Source: Clostridium sp. OF09-36
Lineage (GTDB): Bacteria > Bacillota > Clostridia > Lachnospirales > Lachnospiraceae
DNA: 64,000 nucleotides
Assembly: GCF_003481985.1 (NCBI RefSeq)
Contig: NZ_QUMD01000004.1
Span: 1-64,000, forward strand
Reading direction: 5' to 3'
The notes below the pieces were generated by a model. It saw only the letters and a program-made list of their open reading frames with translations. It did not search any database and had not been told where the DNA came from. A program made the translations under genes and the position numbers. Of the stretch, positions 48,133-57,764 are shown piece after piece (the first letter of the stretch is position 1; the number at the start of each line of letters is the position of its first letter).

Positions 48133-48687
48133 ATGTTACAAGCGGAGGACATGATGGAGATGGCACAGGAAAGCAGACAACCCGGCTGCAACATTTTTCT
48201 GATCGGTTTTATGGGAGCAGGAAAGAGCACCATTGCGGCAGAGCTGAAGCGCCAGCTGGATCTGGAGCTGGTGGAGATGGACCAGAAAATTGAAGAAGAA
48301 CAGGGCATGGCGATCACGGAAATTTTTTCCAGATACGGGGAAAATCATTTCCGGCGTCTGGAAACGGAAATGCTGGCCGGACTGCAGGGAAAAGCAAACA
48401 CAGTCATTTCCTGCGGAGGCGGCATTGTAGTACGGCCGGAAAACCAGGAGCTTATGAAAAAGAGCGGAAAGGTGGTTCTTCTGACGGCATCTCCCGCGAC
48501 CGTTTATGAGCGGGTCAAGGACAGCAGTGACCGTCCGGTCTTAAATGGCCACATGAATGTGGAATACATTGCAAGTCTGCAGGAAAAGCGCCGGGCACTC
48601 TATGAGGCAGCAGCCGACATTGTGGTGGCGACCGATCATAAAACTCCGGAGGAAATCTGTGCGGAGATCGAACGTGCACTTGTGTAG
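48133..48687 (+). CDS. aroK: Shikimate kinase
   Basis: Phosphorylates shikimate at O3. IFLIGFMGAGKSTIAAEL is the P-loop, DQKI with EMD gives the substrate Asp, and CGGGIVV is the shikimate-binding glycine motif. RRALYE near the C terminus is conserved. The best start is ATG 48151 or 48154, next to GGAGG; the ATG at 48133 is less likely. About 178-184 residues. Confidence 0.9.
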   Translation: MLQAEDMMEMAQESRQPGCNIFLIGFMGAGKSTIAAELKRQLDLELVEMDQKIEEEQGMAITEIFSRYGENHFRRLETEMLAGLQGKANTVISCGGGIVVRPENQELMKKSGKVVLLTASPATVYERVKDSSDRPVLNGHMNVEYIASLQEKRRALYEAAADIVVATDHKTPEEICAEIERALV

Positions 48688-48733
48688 CGTAATATAAAAT
48701 ACAAATTGCTCACAGAAAAAGGGGGATTTGGTT

Positions 48734-50134
48734 ATGGGCCTATTTGGAAGAAAGAAACAAAATACAGAAAGTAAAGCAGAGCCGATGGGAAAAACGGCTG
48801 CTGCAGAACCGCTTGCAGAAGCCTCGGACCTGGGCGACACTGGTCTTGGTGGCGACCGCATGGTCTGCCGTCACCAGCTGGAGCGTGCATTGACCGGCGA
48901 GGGACAGGGCGTAGTCATGAAGTTTTATATCGAGAACTTCAAGCGCATGAATGAGCTGTTTGGTTTTGCCTATTGTGAAGAACTCTTAAAAGAGATCCTG
49001 GAATATTTGAAGGAAGAAACCGGGTGCATTGTGTACCGGTATGTAGGCGTGGAATTCATCACGATTTTAAAGGGCCGGACACAGGGACAGGCAGTGCGCC
49101 TGGCAGAAGAAATCCTGGACCGCTTTTCCCAGAGCTGGAAGATCGACGGAACAGACTGTATGTGTTCCTGCCAGATCGGACTTTGCTCTTACCCGGGTTA
49201 TGCGGAGGGTGCAGACCAGCTGTTAAAATATCTTGATCTGGCAGTCAGCAAGGCAGCAGAGACCGGCATCAACCAGTATGCGGTCTATGACAGTAAGCTG
49301 CATGCCACCTATCTGCGCAAGCAGGCCATTGCCAGATATATCAGCACAGCGCTGGAAAACCATGAGCTGGAGATCCGGTTCCGGCCGACTTACAATGCAA
49401 AAGAAGGATGTTTTGTCCGTGCGGAATATTACATGCGCATGTTTGTGAAGGATATCGGCATGGTCGGAAGTGCTGAGTTTGTGCCGATCGCCGAGGATAC
49501 CGGCCAGATCAGCAGTGTGGAATATTACGCGCTGGAGTGTGTGGCACAGGAAATCGCAGAGCTGGAGCGAAAGGGTGTAGAATACGAATCCATAGCGGTT
49601 CCGGTTTCCCCGGTCCTGATCATCCAGGAAAATTTCGTAGACACGGTTCAGAGCATGATCCAGAAATACCAGATTCCGTCCGGAAAGCTGGCAGTGGAGA
49701 TCGATGAATACGCGCTTACCACCTCTCCAGTCATCATCGAGATCGTGATGCAGCAGTTAAAGGAGCTGGGCGTGGAACTGATCTTAAATAACTTTGGTTC
49801 CGGCTACTCCGGTATCAGCAAGATCCTGGAGCTTCCGGTCGATACCTTAAAGTTCGAGCGTATGTTTATGTGGCAGCTTGAGACCAACCCGAAGTCCGAG
49901 CCGATCGTAGAATGCCTGATCAAGGCTTCGGACAAGCTTGGCAAGCGCCTGATCGCGGAGGGTGTGGAGACACAGCGCCAGTTAGATATTCTCGAAAAAT
50001 TCGGATGTATCTACCAGCAGGGCTTTTATTATTCCCCAACGATCCCGCAGGAGCTGCTCGCAAGCGTGCTTGGAAAGTCCATGGAAGAGACAAAGGCAGT
50101 GCTGGACCAGGAGCGCGAGAAATTGAAACGGTAG
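48734..50134 (+). CDS. Degenerate GGDEF-EAL domain protein
   Basis: About 466 residues. Start at ATG 48734 with GGGGG upstream. A short basic/Glu N terminus is followed by a GGDEF-like domain (about residues 45-190), where the signature is VGVEF rather than GGDEF, and an EAL-like domain (about 205-450). There the EAL motif reads AEYYMRM, DDFGTGYS reads NNFGSGYS and LKID becomes LKFE; AEGVET is intact. Both cyclase and phosphodiesterase sites are therefore probably inactive, so it more likely binds nucleotide or partners. No membrane segment or sensor domain is seen. Convergent with the histidine kinase gene. Confidence 0.88.
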   Translation: MGLFGRKKQNTESKAEPMGKTAAAEPLAEASDLGDTGLGGDRMVCRHQLERALTGEGQGVVMKFYIENFKRMNELFGFAYCEELLKEILEYLKEETGCIVYRYVGVEFITILKGRTQGQAVRLAEEILDRFSQSWKIDGTDCMCSCQIGLCSYPGYAEGADQLLKYLDLAVSKAAETGINQYAVYDSKLHATYLRKQAIARYISTALENHELEIRFRPTYNAKEGCFVRAEYYMRMFVKDIGMVGSAEFVPIAEDTGQISSVEYYALECVAQEIAELERKGVEYESIAVPVSPVLIIQENFVDTVQSMIQKYQIPSGKLAVEIDEYALTTSPVIIEIVMQQLKELGVELILNNFGSGYSGISKILELPVDTLKFERMFMWQLETNPKSEPIVECLIKASDKLGKRLIAEGVETQRQLDILEKFGCIYQQGFYYSPTIPQELLASVLGKSMEETKAVLDQEREKLKR

Positions 50135-50138
50135 AGAA

Positions 50139-50210
50139 TAACCATTTAAGTATATGACAAGGGCCGTGCGAGTTGCCAAAAGGCAACTCACACGGCCCTA
50201 TTAAAGTTTA
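50139..50210. terminator. Bidirectional palindromic terminator element, copy 3
   Basis: GGGCCGTGCGAGTTGCC, an AAAA loop and GGCAACTCACACGGCCC. One arm (TAACCATTTAAGTATATG) matches the right end of copy 1 with a single change; the other (CCCTATTAAAGT) matches copy 2. It ends at the histidine kinase stop codon. Confidence 0.85.
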
Positions 50211-51691
50211 CCGGCATAAAAACCAGAAGATATTGTAGCCGTCCTTACAGTTCACGCCGTAAGGCATATCGTGCGCCTTTAAGATCGTGCTGACAATAGA
50301 AAGTCCGATTCCGGTCCCAAGGTGGCGGCCGCTCTGGTGCTGGCTGCGCTGGTAGCGCTCCCAGATGATCTTCCGGTCTTCCTCAGGAATCGGCTCCCCC
50401 GGATTGATCACTTCGACCAGGCAGAAATCCTGACCGGTCTGCAGAGCAGTCACAGGACTGGAAAGCGGAACCTGTGATTTTGGCACCAGCCGGATGAAAA
50501 TTTCCCGGTTTTCCGGCGTGTGGTTGATGGCATTGTTTAAAAGATTGCGCATCACCTGGCTCATTTTCAAGGCATCGACTTCGAAGTTTAATTCTGCTTC
50601 CGGTGCCTGAAGCGTCAGGGTGATGTGGTGCTCAGCGGCGGACTGGCGGCAGCGGGTGAGCTCTGCATTGACGATATCTTTTAAGTCATACCAGTCTTTT
50701 TTCAGCTTGCTGTAGCCTGCTGAAAACTGGGAGTAGTCGAGAATATCGGTTACCATCTCACTCATGCGGTTGGATTCGCTGATGATCAGGTTTAAGTTTT
50801 CGCTGCGCATAGCCTCGTCCTTCCAGGTGATGTCGCGCACCATCTCGGCATAGCCGGTGATGAGGGCGAGCGGCGAGCGGAGCTCATGGGAGACATTGGC
50901 GATGACCTCCCGGCGCAGCACATCCAGCCGCTGCAGTGCTTTGCCGAGCTTGCCAACGGACTGCGAAAGCTGTCCTAATTCATCCTGTCGGTCCAGGTCC
51001 GGTCCAATGTCAAACTCATTCTGCGTCAGCTTATCGACCGATTCCTTGATCTGAAAGATCGGACGGGTAAACTGTTTTGATAAAACTGCGGCAAGCACGG
51101 AAGCAATGCCGGTTAGGAGAATGCTTAAGACGATGAGCTGGGAGCGGTTTAAGTTTAACACCGTCCGGGTCATAAGGGCATTGCGTAAAATGAGGTAATT
51201 GCGTTCGCCGTGGTAAGTGACCGGAAATCCCAGCTCATAGCCGATGATCTGTCCGTGCATTTTTTCGATATGCTTGTAAGGGCGGCCTGCTATTAGTTCT
51301 TCCAGCCCGGAGTTCTTGCTGAGAAGCCTGGGCGATTTTAATTTTGTTTCCCATTCTGCGGCTGCACCAGGTGGCCGGAGGAATACATTTTTACAAGTGT
51401 GCCATCTGTGGAGGTTAAAAGCAGCTCACCACCCGCATTGATGTGACTGATAAAGGATAAAAACTTTTCATCTTCTCCGATATCGCGGCAGCGCAGGTCC
51501 TCCATGATCGGAGACAGCTGGTTCAACACCTCATTGACAGAGGCATTGGCATAGTTCTGCTCAAAAAGAAAAATCTGTACTACCCACATAAAGCCGATCC
51601 CGAACATGACAGGGATCATCATAAAAGCCCAGAGCTGGAAGACCATCCGGTTTTTCAGGGCCGCAAATCTAGTTTTTATCTGGTTCTTCAA
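50208..51691 (-). CDS. Sensor histidine kinase (two-component), frameshifted
   Basis: About 494 residues. An N-terminal membrane segment, an extracellular loop of about 130 residues, a second membrane segment and HAMP are followed by HisKA (phospho-acceptor His in VSHELRSPLAL) and a complete ATPase domain (N box MRNLLNNAINHTPEN, GTGIGLSIVS). The frame breaks near 51353 (CAGAATGGG), where one base is missing; the corrected reading continues WETKLKSPRLL. Start at 51691 overlaps the response regulator stop by 23 bases, so the pair is coupled. The signal is not known. Confidence 0.85.
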
Positions 51692-52355
51692 ATTTATACC
51701 CCACTCCCCATACAGTCTGGATCAGCTTCCGGTAGGCACCAATGTGCTCGCGTAAGGATTTGATGTGCGTGTCTACGGTGCGCCCATCCCCGCAGTACTG
51801 GTATCCCCAGACGCTTTCCAGCAGTTGGTCGCGGCTTAAGACAATGTGTTCATTTTGTGCCAGCTTTAAGAGCAGATCGAACTCTTTTGGCGGAAGACTC
51901 ACGCGTTGCCCGTCTATCGTAACCATGTGGGAGTCTGGAAAGATGGAAAGCCCGCCAAAGGAAATCTCCTGCAGGGCGGGAGTTTCCGTGCGCGTCTGGG
52001 TGCGGCGGAGCACAGCACCGATGCGTGCCATGAGCTCTTTTGGGCTGAATGGTTTGGCAACATAGTCATCGACACCAAGCTGGAAGCCATTTAGTTTATC
52101 GTATTCTTCGTCCCGTGCGGTCAGCATGATGACCGGCACCTGGCTGAAGCGGCGGATCGCTTCCAGGATTTCAAAGCCATCCGGTCCCGGCATCATAACA
52201 TCTAAGAGCACAAGATCATACGGATTCTGTTTCAGTGCGGTGACAGCGGCGGCACCATCAGAGGCCTCGGTGCAGTCGTAGCCTTCCAGTTCTGCGTAAG
52301 TACGCACCAGACGGCGCAGGTGCGGATCATCGTCGGTAATGAGGATATGCGGCAT
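51669..52355 (-). CDS. OmpR-family response regulator
   Basis: 228 residues. Receiver domain with DDDP acid pocket, phospho-Asp in VLLDVMMPG, Thr in MLTARD and Lys in VAKPF. The C-terminal winged helix has SLPPKEFDLLLKLAQNE and a final recognition element GRTVDTHIKSLREHIG. The start at 52355 is set by AAAGGGGA upstream; a longer frame to 52379 is unlikely. It is followed by its kinase with a 23-base overlap and is divergent from the efflux operon. Confidence 0.92.
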   Translation of the reverse strand: MPHILITDDDPHLRRLVRTYAELEGYDCTEASDGAAAVTALKQNPYDLVLLDVMMPGPDGFEILEAIRRFSQVPVIMLTARDEEYDKLNGFQLGVDDYVAKPFSPKELMARIGAVLRRTQTRTETPALQEISFGGLSIFPDSHMVTIDGQRVSLPPKEFDLLLKLAQNEHIVLSRDQLLESVWGYQYCGDGRTVDTHIKSLREHIGAYRKLIQTVWGVGYKFEEPDKN

Positions 52356-52430
52356 AAAAATTCCCCTTTCTTTTTCCATTGAAGGTTTGCCAGACAGGAC
52401 TGGAAACAGTGAATGGCTTTTCTTCTTCTC

Positions 52431-52584
52431 GTTCTCGTGACTGCATCACTCGATTGCCTTGCCGTTCGCCATGATCGTGCAAGCATGTTCCTGGCTCTCT
52501 TGCGCTCGTTCTCGTGACTGCGTCACTCGATTGCCTCGCCGTTCGCCATGATCGTGCAAGCACGTTCCTGGCTCTCTTGCACTC
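52431..52584. repeat. Two tandem copies of a 77-bp repeat
   Basis: GTTCTCGTGACTGC begins at 52431 and 52508. The copies differ at only a few bases and share TCACTCGATTGCC, TTCGCCATGATCGTGCAAGCA and TTCCTGGCTCTCTTGC. Confidence 0.85.
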
Positions 52585-52620
52585 GTTGTATTATAGCATT
52601 TTTCCGGGGCGTCTGAAATA

Positions 52621-52663
52621 TTCCTCACAGAAATATGCGGAATTTCTCACATTTTTCTCACAT
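52621..52663. promoter_or_regulatory. Candidate OmpR-type binding sites
   Basis: CTCACA occurs at 52624, 52646 and 52657, at 22 and 11 bp spacing. The last two lie in TTTCTCACAT repeats. Phasing of 11 bp and direct orientation fit OmpR-family response regulators. It sits between the divergent regulator and efflux genes. Confidence 0.5.
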
Positions 52664-52752
52664 TTGTTTTTTAGGATGTTTAACATGTCAGAGAATGGAA
52701 ATACGCAGTATGCAGACGCAATCTTGGGATGGACACGGAAAGGAGAACGCAC

Positions 52753-53174
52753 ATGGGACAGAAATCTTCGGCCAGACCGCCGGATGGCAAAATTTTAAAA
52801 AAAGAAGTTCTGGGATATGCCGGAATCTGTCTGGTGCTTCTCCTGCTTCTTGGGGCAGGTGGAATGCTTAGCCGGACGTTCCCGGTACGGGCCCTGGTAA
52901 ACACTTTGATTTATTTGCTTGTCGGCGGCCTTGGCATGTCAGTGTGGATTCCTGCTTTCGCCCGGGGGTAGAACGGTCGGAATTTTTCAGGACCTTCCGC
53001 TGGCTGTATCATCCGGGAATCTGGATGTTAGCGGCAGCCTCTTTTCTGGAAGAAAACGACATCCTTTCGGAACCGATTGCCGGGAATCTGCATCTGGCAT
53101 ATATTGCGGGATGGACCTTTCTGGTAGCCGGAGCTATTGTGCTGGCCGTGATATTGCGGGAAGGGAAAACCTAG
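52753..53174 (+). CDS. Small membrane protein, frameshifted, upstream of the efflux genes
   Basis: About 140 residues with three or four hydrophobic segments. The start at 52753 has AAGGAG upstream. A one-base deletion in the G run near 52967-52971 breaks it: restoring one G gives FARGVERSEFFRTF. I do not recognise the family. The first half is very hydrophobic (LVLLLLLGAGGM) and the second half has two more membrane stretches. It lies 80 bases before the adaptor gene, so it is likely in the same transcript. Confidence 0.6.
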
Positions 53175-53255
53175 AAATTCGAAAACAGCTGCAAAATAGA
53201 TCGGAAACGAAACATGGAACATAAAAAAGAAAACGGTGAAGGAGTGTAGTGCATC

Positions 53256-54659
53256 ATGATGAGTAAAAAGAAAAAGATCGTGGCAGGAGCAGGCGCAGCG
53301 GTGATCATTCTGGCGGGCGCAGCATTTTTCCTGGGCAGCAGAGGCAGCGCAGGTACAGGCGGGCATGGAGGTCCCGGCGGCATGGGAGGCCCCGGCGGAA
53401 TGCAGCAGGAATCGAACGTGACAGTTGTTAATGCGGCAAATCCGACGACCGGTGACGTATCGGTCACCTCCAGTCTGACGGGTACTGTGGAAGCGGCTGA
53501 TGTTGTTTATGTTTATGCCAAGGCAGGCGGCGATGTAACGGCAGTGAATGTGAAGGCTGGTGACATCGTCAGCCAGGGGCAGGTGCTGATGGAAATTAAC
53601 ACAGAGCAGGTGGAATCTGCGAAAAACAACATGGATTCCGCACAGGTCAATCTTTCCCAGGCACAGAGCAATTTAAACAGAATGCAGATCTTATATGGCA
53701 GCGGCGATCTGTCCGACCAGGAATATGAGCAGTACCAGAATAATTTGAAATCTGCCGAGCTTCAGTATGAATCGGCAAAGCTGCAGTATGAGAAACAGGT
53801 GGAATACAGCACCATCACCGCACCGATCGCAGGACGCGTGGAGAGCGTCGATGTGGATGTGTATGACCGTGTAAACCAGTCTGCGCAGCTTTGCGTTATC
53901 GCAGGGGAAGGTCAAAACAGCATTACTTTTTATGTGACCCAGCGCATGATGCAGAACTTAAAGACTGGTGATGAACTGGAAATTTCCAAGAATGGAACTA
54001 CTTATACCGGAAACATCACCGAGATCAGCAACATGGTTGATGCTTCCACCGGACTTTTTAAGGTGAAGGGCGATATGACTGGAAGCGATGAGATCGCCAT
54101 CGGCAGTACTGTGAAGATTGAACTGGTGACCGAGCGTGCAGAAAATGCAATGCTGGTTCCGGTTGATGCAATCTATTACAGCGGCGGGAACGCGTATGTG
54201 TATCTGTATGAAGACGGCAAAGCGAAGATGACTTCCGTTGAGGTTGGCATTTACGATTCCGAGAATGCGCAGATCCTTTCTGGCCTGAACGCAGACGATA
54301 TGGTAGTCAGCACCTGGAGTTCCAACCTGTATGAGGGTGCGGATATCCGTTTGAAATCAGAGGTAGAAGCTTCTGGTGCAGCAGGCGGCGCTCCGGCAGA
54401 GGCAGGAAACGCAGATGGCCAGAAGCCGGGAGCAGCAGAGGCAGGCAAAGACGGTCAGAAGCCGGGAGCAGCAGAGGCAGGCAAAGACGGTCAGAAGCCG
54501 GGAGCAGCAGAAACAGGTGGTGAGAAACAGGATGCAGAGGCAGCACCGGCTGACCAGGACGGCCAGAATCCGGAGCAGGCAGGGAACGCAGGCAGTGAGA
54601 ACCAGGCCGCAGCACCTGCAAACGGAAACAGTCAGGGCGGCGCACCGAAAGCACAGTAA
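53256..54659 (+). CDS. RND efflux adaptor (membrane fusion protein)
   Basis: About 467 residues. An N-terminal membrane segment (residues 8-28) anchors it, followed by a Gly-rich stretch (HGGPGGMGGPGG), a lipoyl/HlyD domain (VYAKAGGDVTAVNVKAGDIV and the matching TITAPIAGRVESVDV), a hairpin between them, a beta-barrel domain and a Gln/Ala/Gly-rich tail of about 100 residues with three 12-residue repeats (GAAEAGKDGQKP). Adaptors link an inner-membrane pump to an outer conduit. ATGs at 53256 and 53259 follow GAAGGAG. The RND pump gene starts 15 bases after its stop. Confidence 0.88.
   Translation: MMSKKKKIVAGAGAAVIILAGAAFFLGSRGSAGTGGHGGPGGMGGPGGMQQESNVTVVNAANPTTGDVSVTSSLTGTVEAADVVYVYAKAGGDVTAVNVKAGDIVSQGQVLMEINTEQVESAKNNMDSAQVNLSQAQSNLNRMQILYGSGDLSDQEYEQYQNNLKSAELQYESAKLQYEKQVEYSTITAPIAGRVESVDVDVYDRVNQSAQLCVIAGEGQNSITFYVTQRMMQNLKTGDELEISKNGTTYTGNITEISNMVDASTGLFKVKGDMTGSDEIAIGSTVKIELVTERAENAMLVPVDAIYYSGGNAYVYLYEDGKAKMTSVEVGIYDSENAQILSGLNADDMVVSTWSSNLYEGADIRLKSEVEASGAAGGAPAEAGNADGQKPGAAEAGKDGQKPGAAEAGKDGQKPGAAETGGEKQDAEAAPADQDGQNPEQAGNAGSENQAAAPANGNSQGGAPKAQ
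54420..54527 (+). repeat. 36-bp tandem repeat, about three copies, in the adaptor gene
   Basis: CAGAAGCCGGGAGCAGCAGA recurs at 54420, 54456 and 54492, exactly 36 bp apart. The first two units are nearly identical and the third diverges. Confidence 0.85.
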
Positions 54660-54673
54660 GGAGGCAGACGTAA

Positions 54674-57600
54674 ATGGGAGTTACTAAATTTGTACTGAAG
54701 CGTCCGGTCACAGTCCTGATGGCGCTCTTATGCCTGATCGTGTTCGGTATTTCTTCTGTATTTAATGCAACTCTGGAGCAGATGCCGGATATGGACCAGC
54801 CGATGATGATCATTATGGCAAACTATTCCGGCGCCAGCCCGGAGGATATGGATGAACTGGTCACGCAGCTCATTGAGGACCAGGTCAGCACGCTCGAGGG
54901 TGTTAAGAGCATGAGTTCCACCACCAGTGAGGGCCGTTCCATGATCATGCTGGAGTATGATTACGACACGGATATGGATGAAGCCTACAGCGACCTGACC
55001 AAGAGCTTAAACAGCATCCGGGATCTGCCGGATGACGTAGAGCCGACCGTCATGGAGATGAACAACAACGCGCAGGCCAGCATTATGCTTACCGTTGCAA
55101 ACCCGTCCCAGGAAAATCTCTATGATTATGTAGACCAGAAAATCGTGCCGGAGCTGGAAAAACTGACAACGGTGGCAGAGGTATCCACCATGGGTGGTTC
55201 CTCCGAGTACATAAAAATCGAGCTGATGTCCGATATGATGGACCAGTATAACGTCAGCATCAGCGACATCAAGTCCGCAATGTCCGCGGCAAACTTGTCC
55301 TACCCGTCCGGAAGCGCAGAGTCCGGCAATCTGGATTTATCCGTTTCCACGTTAACGGAGCACGATACGCTGGATGAGCTTTTAGAAATGCCGATCACTG
55401 TATCCGGCAATAAGATTGTTTACCTCGAGGATATTGCCGTGGTTTCCTATGCAGAGGAGCAGAAGGGCGGCGTATCCCGCTATAATGGCGAGGAGACCAT
55501 TTCCATTTCCTTAACCAAGCAGCAGAGCAGCACGGCCATGGATCTTTCTAAACAGATTAAGCAGGTCATCAAAAGCCTGGAGGGTGATGATGAGAACCTG
55601 ACCATTACCGTGGCGCGAGATGAGGCGGATTCCATCCTGGATTCTCTTAAGGATGTGGCAGAGACCATGGTTATGGCGGTTGTCATTTCCATGATCATCA
55701 TCTTCCTGTTCTTCGGCGATTTCAAGGCATCCCTGATCGTCGGAAGTTCCATTCCGACCTCCATTCTGTTGTCCCTGATCGTTATGACGCGGGCCGGATT
55801 TACTTTGAACATCATTACCATGAGCGGACTGGTTCTTGGTGTCGGCATGATGGTCGATAACTCCATCGTTGTGCTGGAGAGCTGTTTCAGAGCCATGGAT
55901 AAGCAGGAAGACAAAGGAGCGCTTGGTTATGCAAAGGCAGCGTTGGAAGGAACGAACATCGTGGTATCGTCCATCGTAGGTTCCACGGTTACCACCTGCG
56001 TTGTATTTATTCCGCTAGTATTCTTAAATGGTATGAGCGGTCAGATGTTCGGCGCCATGGGATACACGATCGTATTTTGTATGTGTGCATCCCTGCTGTC
56101 TGCGATCGCGATCGTACCGCTGTGCTACATGATGTATAAGCCGAAAGAACGCACTTCTGCTCCGGCTTCCCGACCGCTAGCTTTCCTGCAGGATGGCTAT
56201 CGGAAGCTGATGCCGGTACTGTTAAACCATAAAGCAATCGTGATGCTTACATCGGTCGGCATCATCGTTGCCACTGTATTTTTGGCAAGTGGCATGCAGA
56301 CTGAGCTGATGACGGCTGACGATACCGGTACGGTCAGAGTCAGCATTGAGACCCGGCCAGGGCTGATCACCGAGCAGGCCGATGCAATCCTTGCACAGGC
56401 TGAGGCGATTGTGGCAGCCCATGAGGATGTGGATTCCTACATGCTCCGTTACAACAACGACAGCGGTACTATTACCGCCTATTTGAAGGATGACCGGAAG
56501 ATGTCTACCGATGACGTTGTAAGCCAGTGGGAAGATGAGATGGCAGATCTGGAGAACTGTACCATTACCGTAGAGGCATCCACTTCCATGAGCATGATGG
56601 GGCGGTCCCGCGGCTACGAGGCCATCTTAAAGGGAACCCAGTACGATGAGCTTCAGGAGGTCAGCAATGAGATCGTAAACGAGCTGATCGCAAGAGATGA
56701 TGTGAAGAATGTCCACTCCAGTATTGAAAACACGGCACCGGTTGTCGCTGTAAAGGTAGATCCGGTCACTGCTTCCGCGGAAGGACTGACTGCAGCGCAG
56801 ATCGGTACTATGGTGAAGCAGATGCTGGACGGCGAAGAAGTCACTACCTTAAAAGTCGACGGACAGGAGATCAGCGTCAAGGCAGAGTATCCAGAGGACC
56901 AGTATAAGACCGTGCCGCAGTTAGAGCGCATGATCTTAAAGAAGCCGTCCGGCGGTTATGTGGCATTGTCTGATGTCGCTGAGATCTACTACAAGGACAG
57001 CCCGTCCTCCATCGAGAAAGAAGATAAGTCCTACCAGATCACGATCAGCGCAGATTATGTAGATAATGCTTCCAGCGCTGCTGTGAAGACCCAGATCGAT
57101 AATGAGGTCATCAGCCCGAACTTAACTGGAACCATTACCCGCGGTACCAACTCCAGAGACCGTATGATGCAGGAGGAATTCTCCGGACTGTACAATGCGA
57201 TCGCGGTAGCAGTATTCCTGATCTTCGTAGTCATGTCCGCACAGTTTGAGTCTCCGAAGTTCTCCTTCATGGTTATGACAACGATCCCGTTCAGTCTGGT
57301 TGGTTCCTTTGGTCTGTTGAAGCTGACCGGAGTCAGCATGTCCATGACATCCATCTTAGGATTCCTGATCCTGGTTGGTACCGTCGTAAACAACGGTATC
57401 CTCTATGTCGATACCGTGAACCAGTACCGTATGGAGATGCCGCTGAAGAAAGCCTGATCGAGGCCGGTGCGACCCGTATGCGCCCGATCATGATGACGAG
57501 CTTAACCACCATTCTTTCCATGCTGCCGATGGCCATGGCATTCGGAAGCAGCGGTTCCACCACCCAGGGTCTTGCGGTGGTAAACATCGGCGGTCTGACC

Positions 57601-57687
57601 GTTGGTGTCGCAGTGGCACTGTTCATCTTGCCGGTTTACTACGCACTGATGAACGGAAAGAAAGAGCTGAAGGTGCTGGATATTTAG
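54674..57687 (+). CDS. RND (HAE1-type) efflux pump, frameshifted
   Basis: About 1,004 residues when corrected. It starts with the family N terminus FVLKRPVTVLMALLCL. Two large loops and twelve membrane segments follow. TM4 has VGMMVDNSIVVLE, where D-N replaces the D-D pair of AcrB, and TM10 has VGTVVNNGILYVDTV in place of the AcrB Lys. Both features are seen in many HAE1-like pumps. One C is missing near 57453 (GCCTGA for GCCCTGA), after which the frame continues LIEAGATRMRPIMMTS. Substrate is unknown. Confidence 0.85.
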
Positions 57688-57764
57688 GATTGGATCGTTG
57701 AAAATAGATTTGTGACTATGTACGGAATAGTTGCGTTTGTTATTCGAAAAAAGGAGGAGATAGA

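Larger units (their letters stand above)
52356..52752. other. Divergent regulatory region between the two-component genes and the efflux operon
   Basis: About 400 bases. It holds two 77-bp direct repeats (52431-52584) and CTCACA repeats with 11-bp phasing (52621-52663). Reading frames on the reverse strand are repeat-derived. AAGGAG at 52739 starts the downstream membrane-protein gene. Confidence 0.65.

Noticed and set aside
52431..52584. CRISPR array
   Set aside because: Only two copies, directly adjacent, with no unique spacers and no cas genes nearby.
52327..52628. Repeat-encoded peptides on the reverse strand
   Set aside because: They are translations of the 77-bp repeats and have no start signals.
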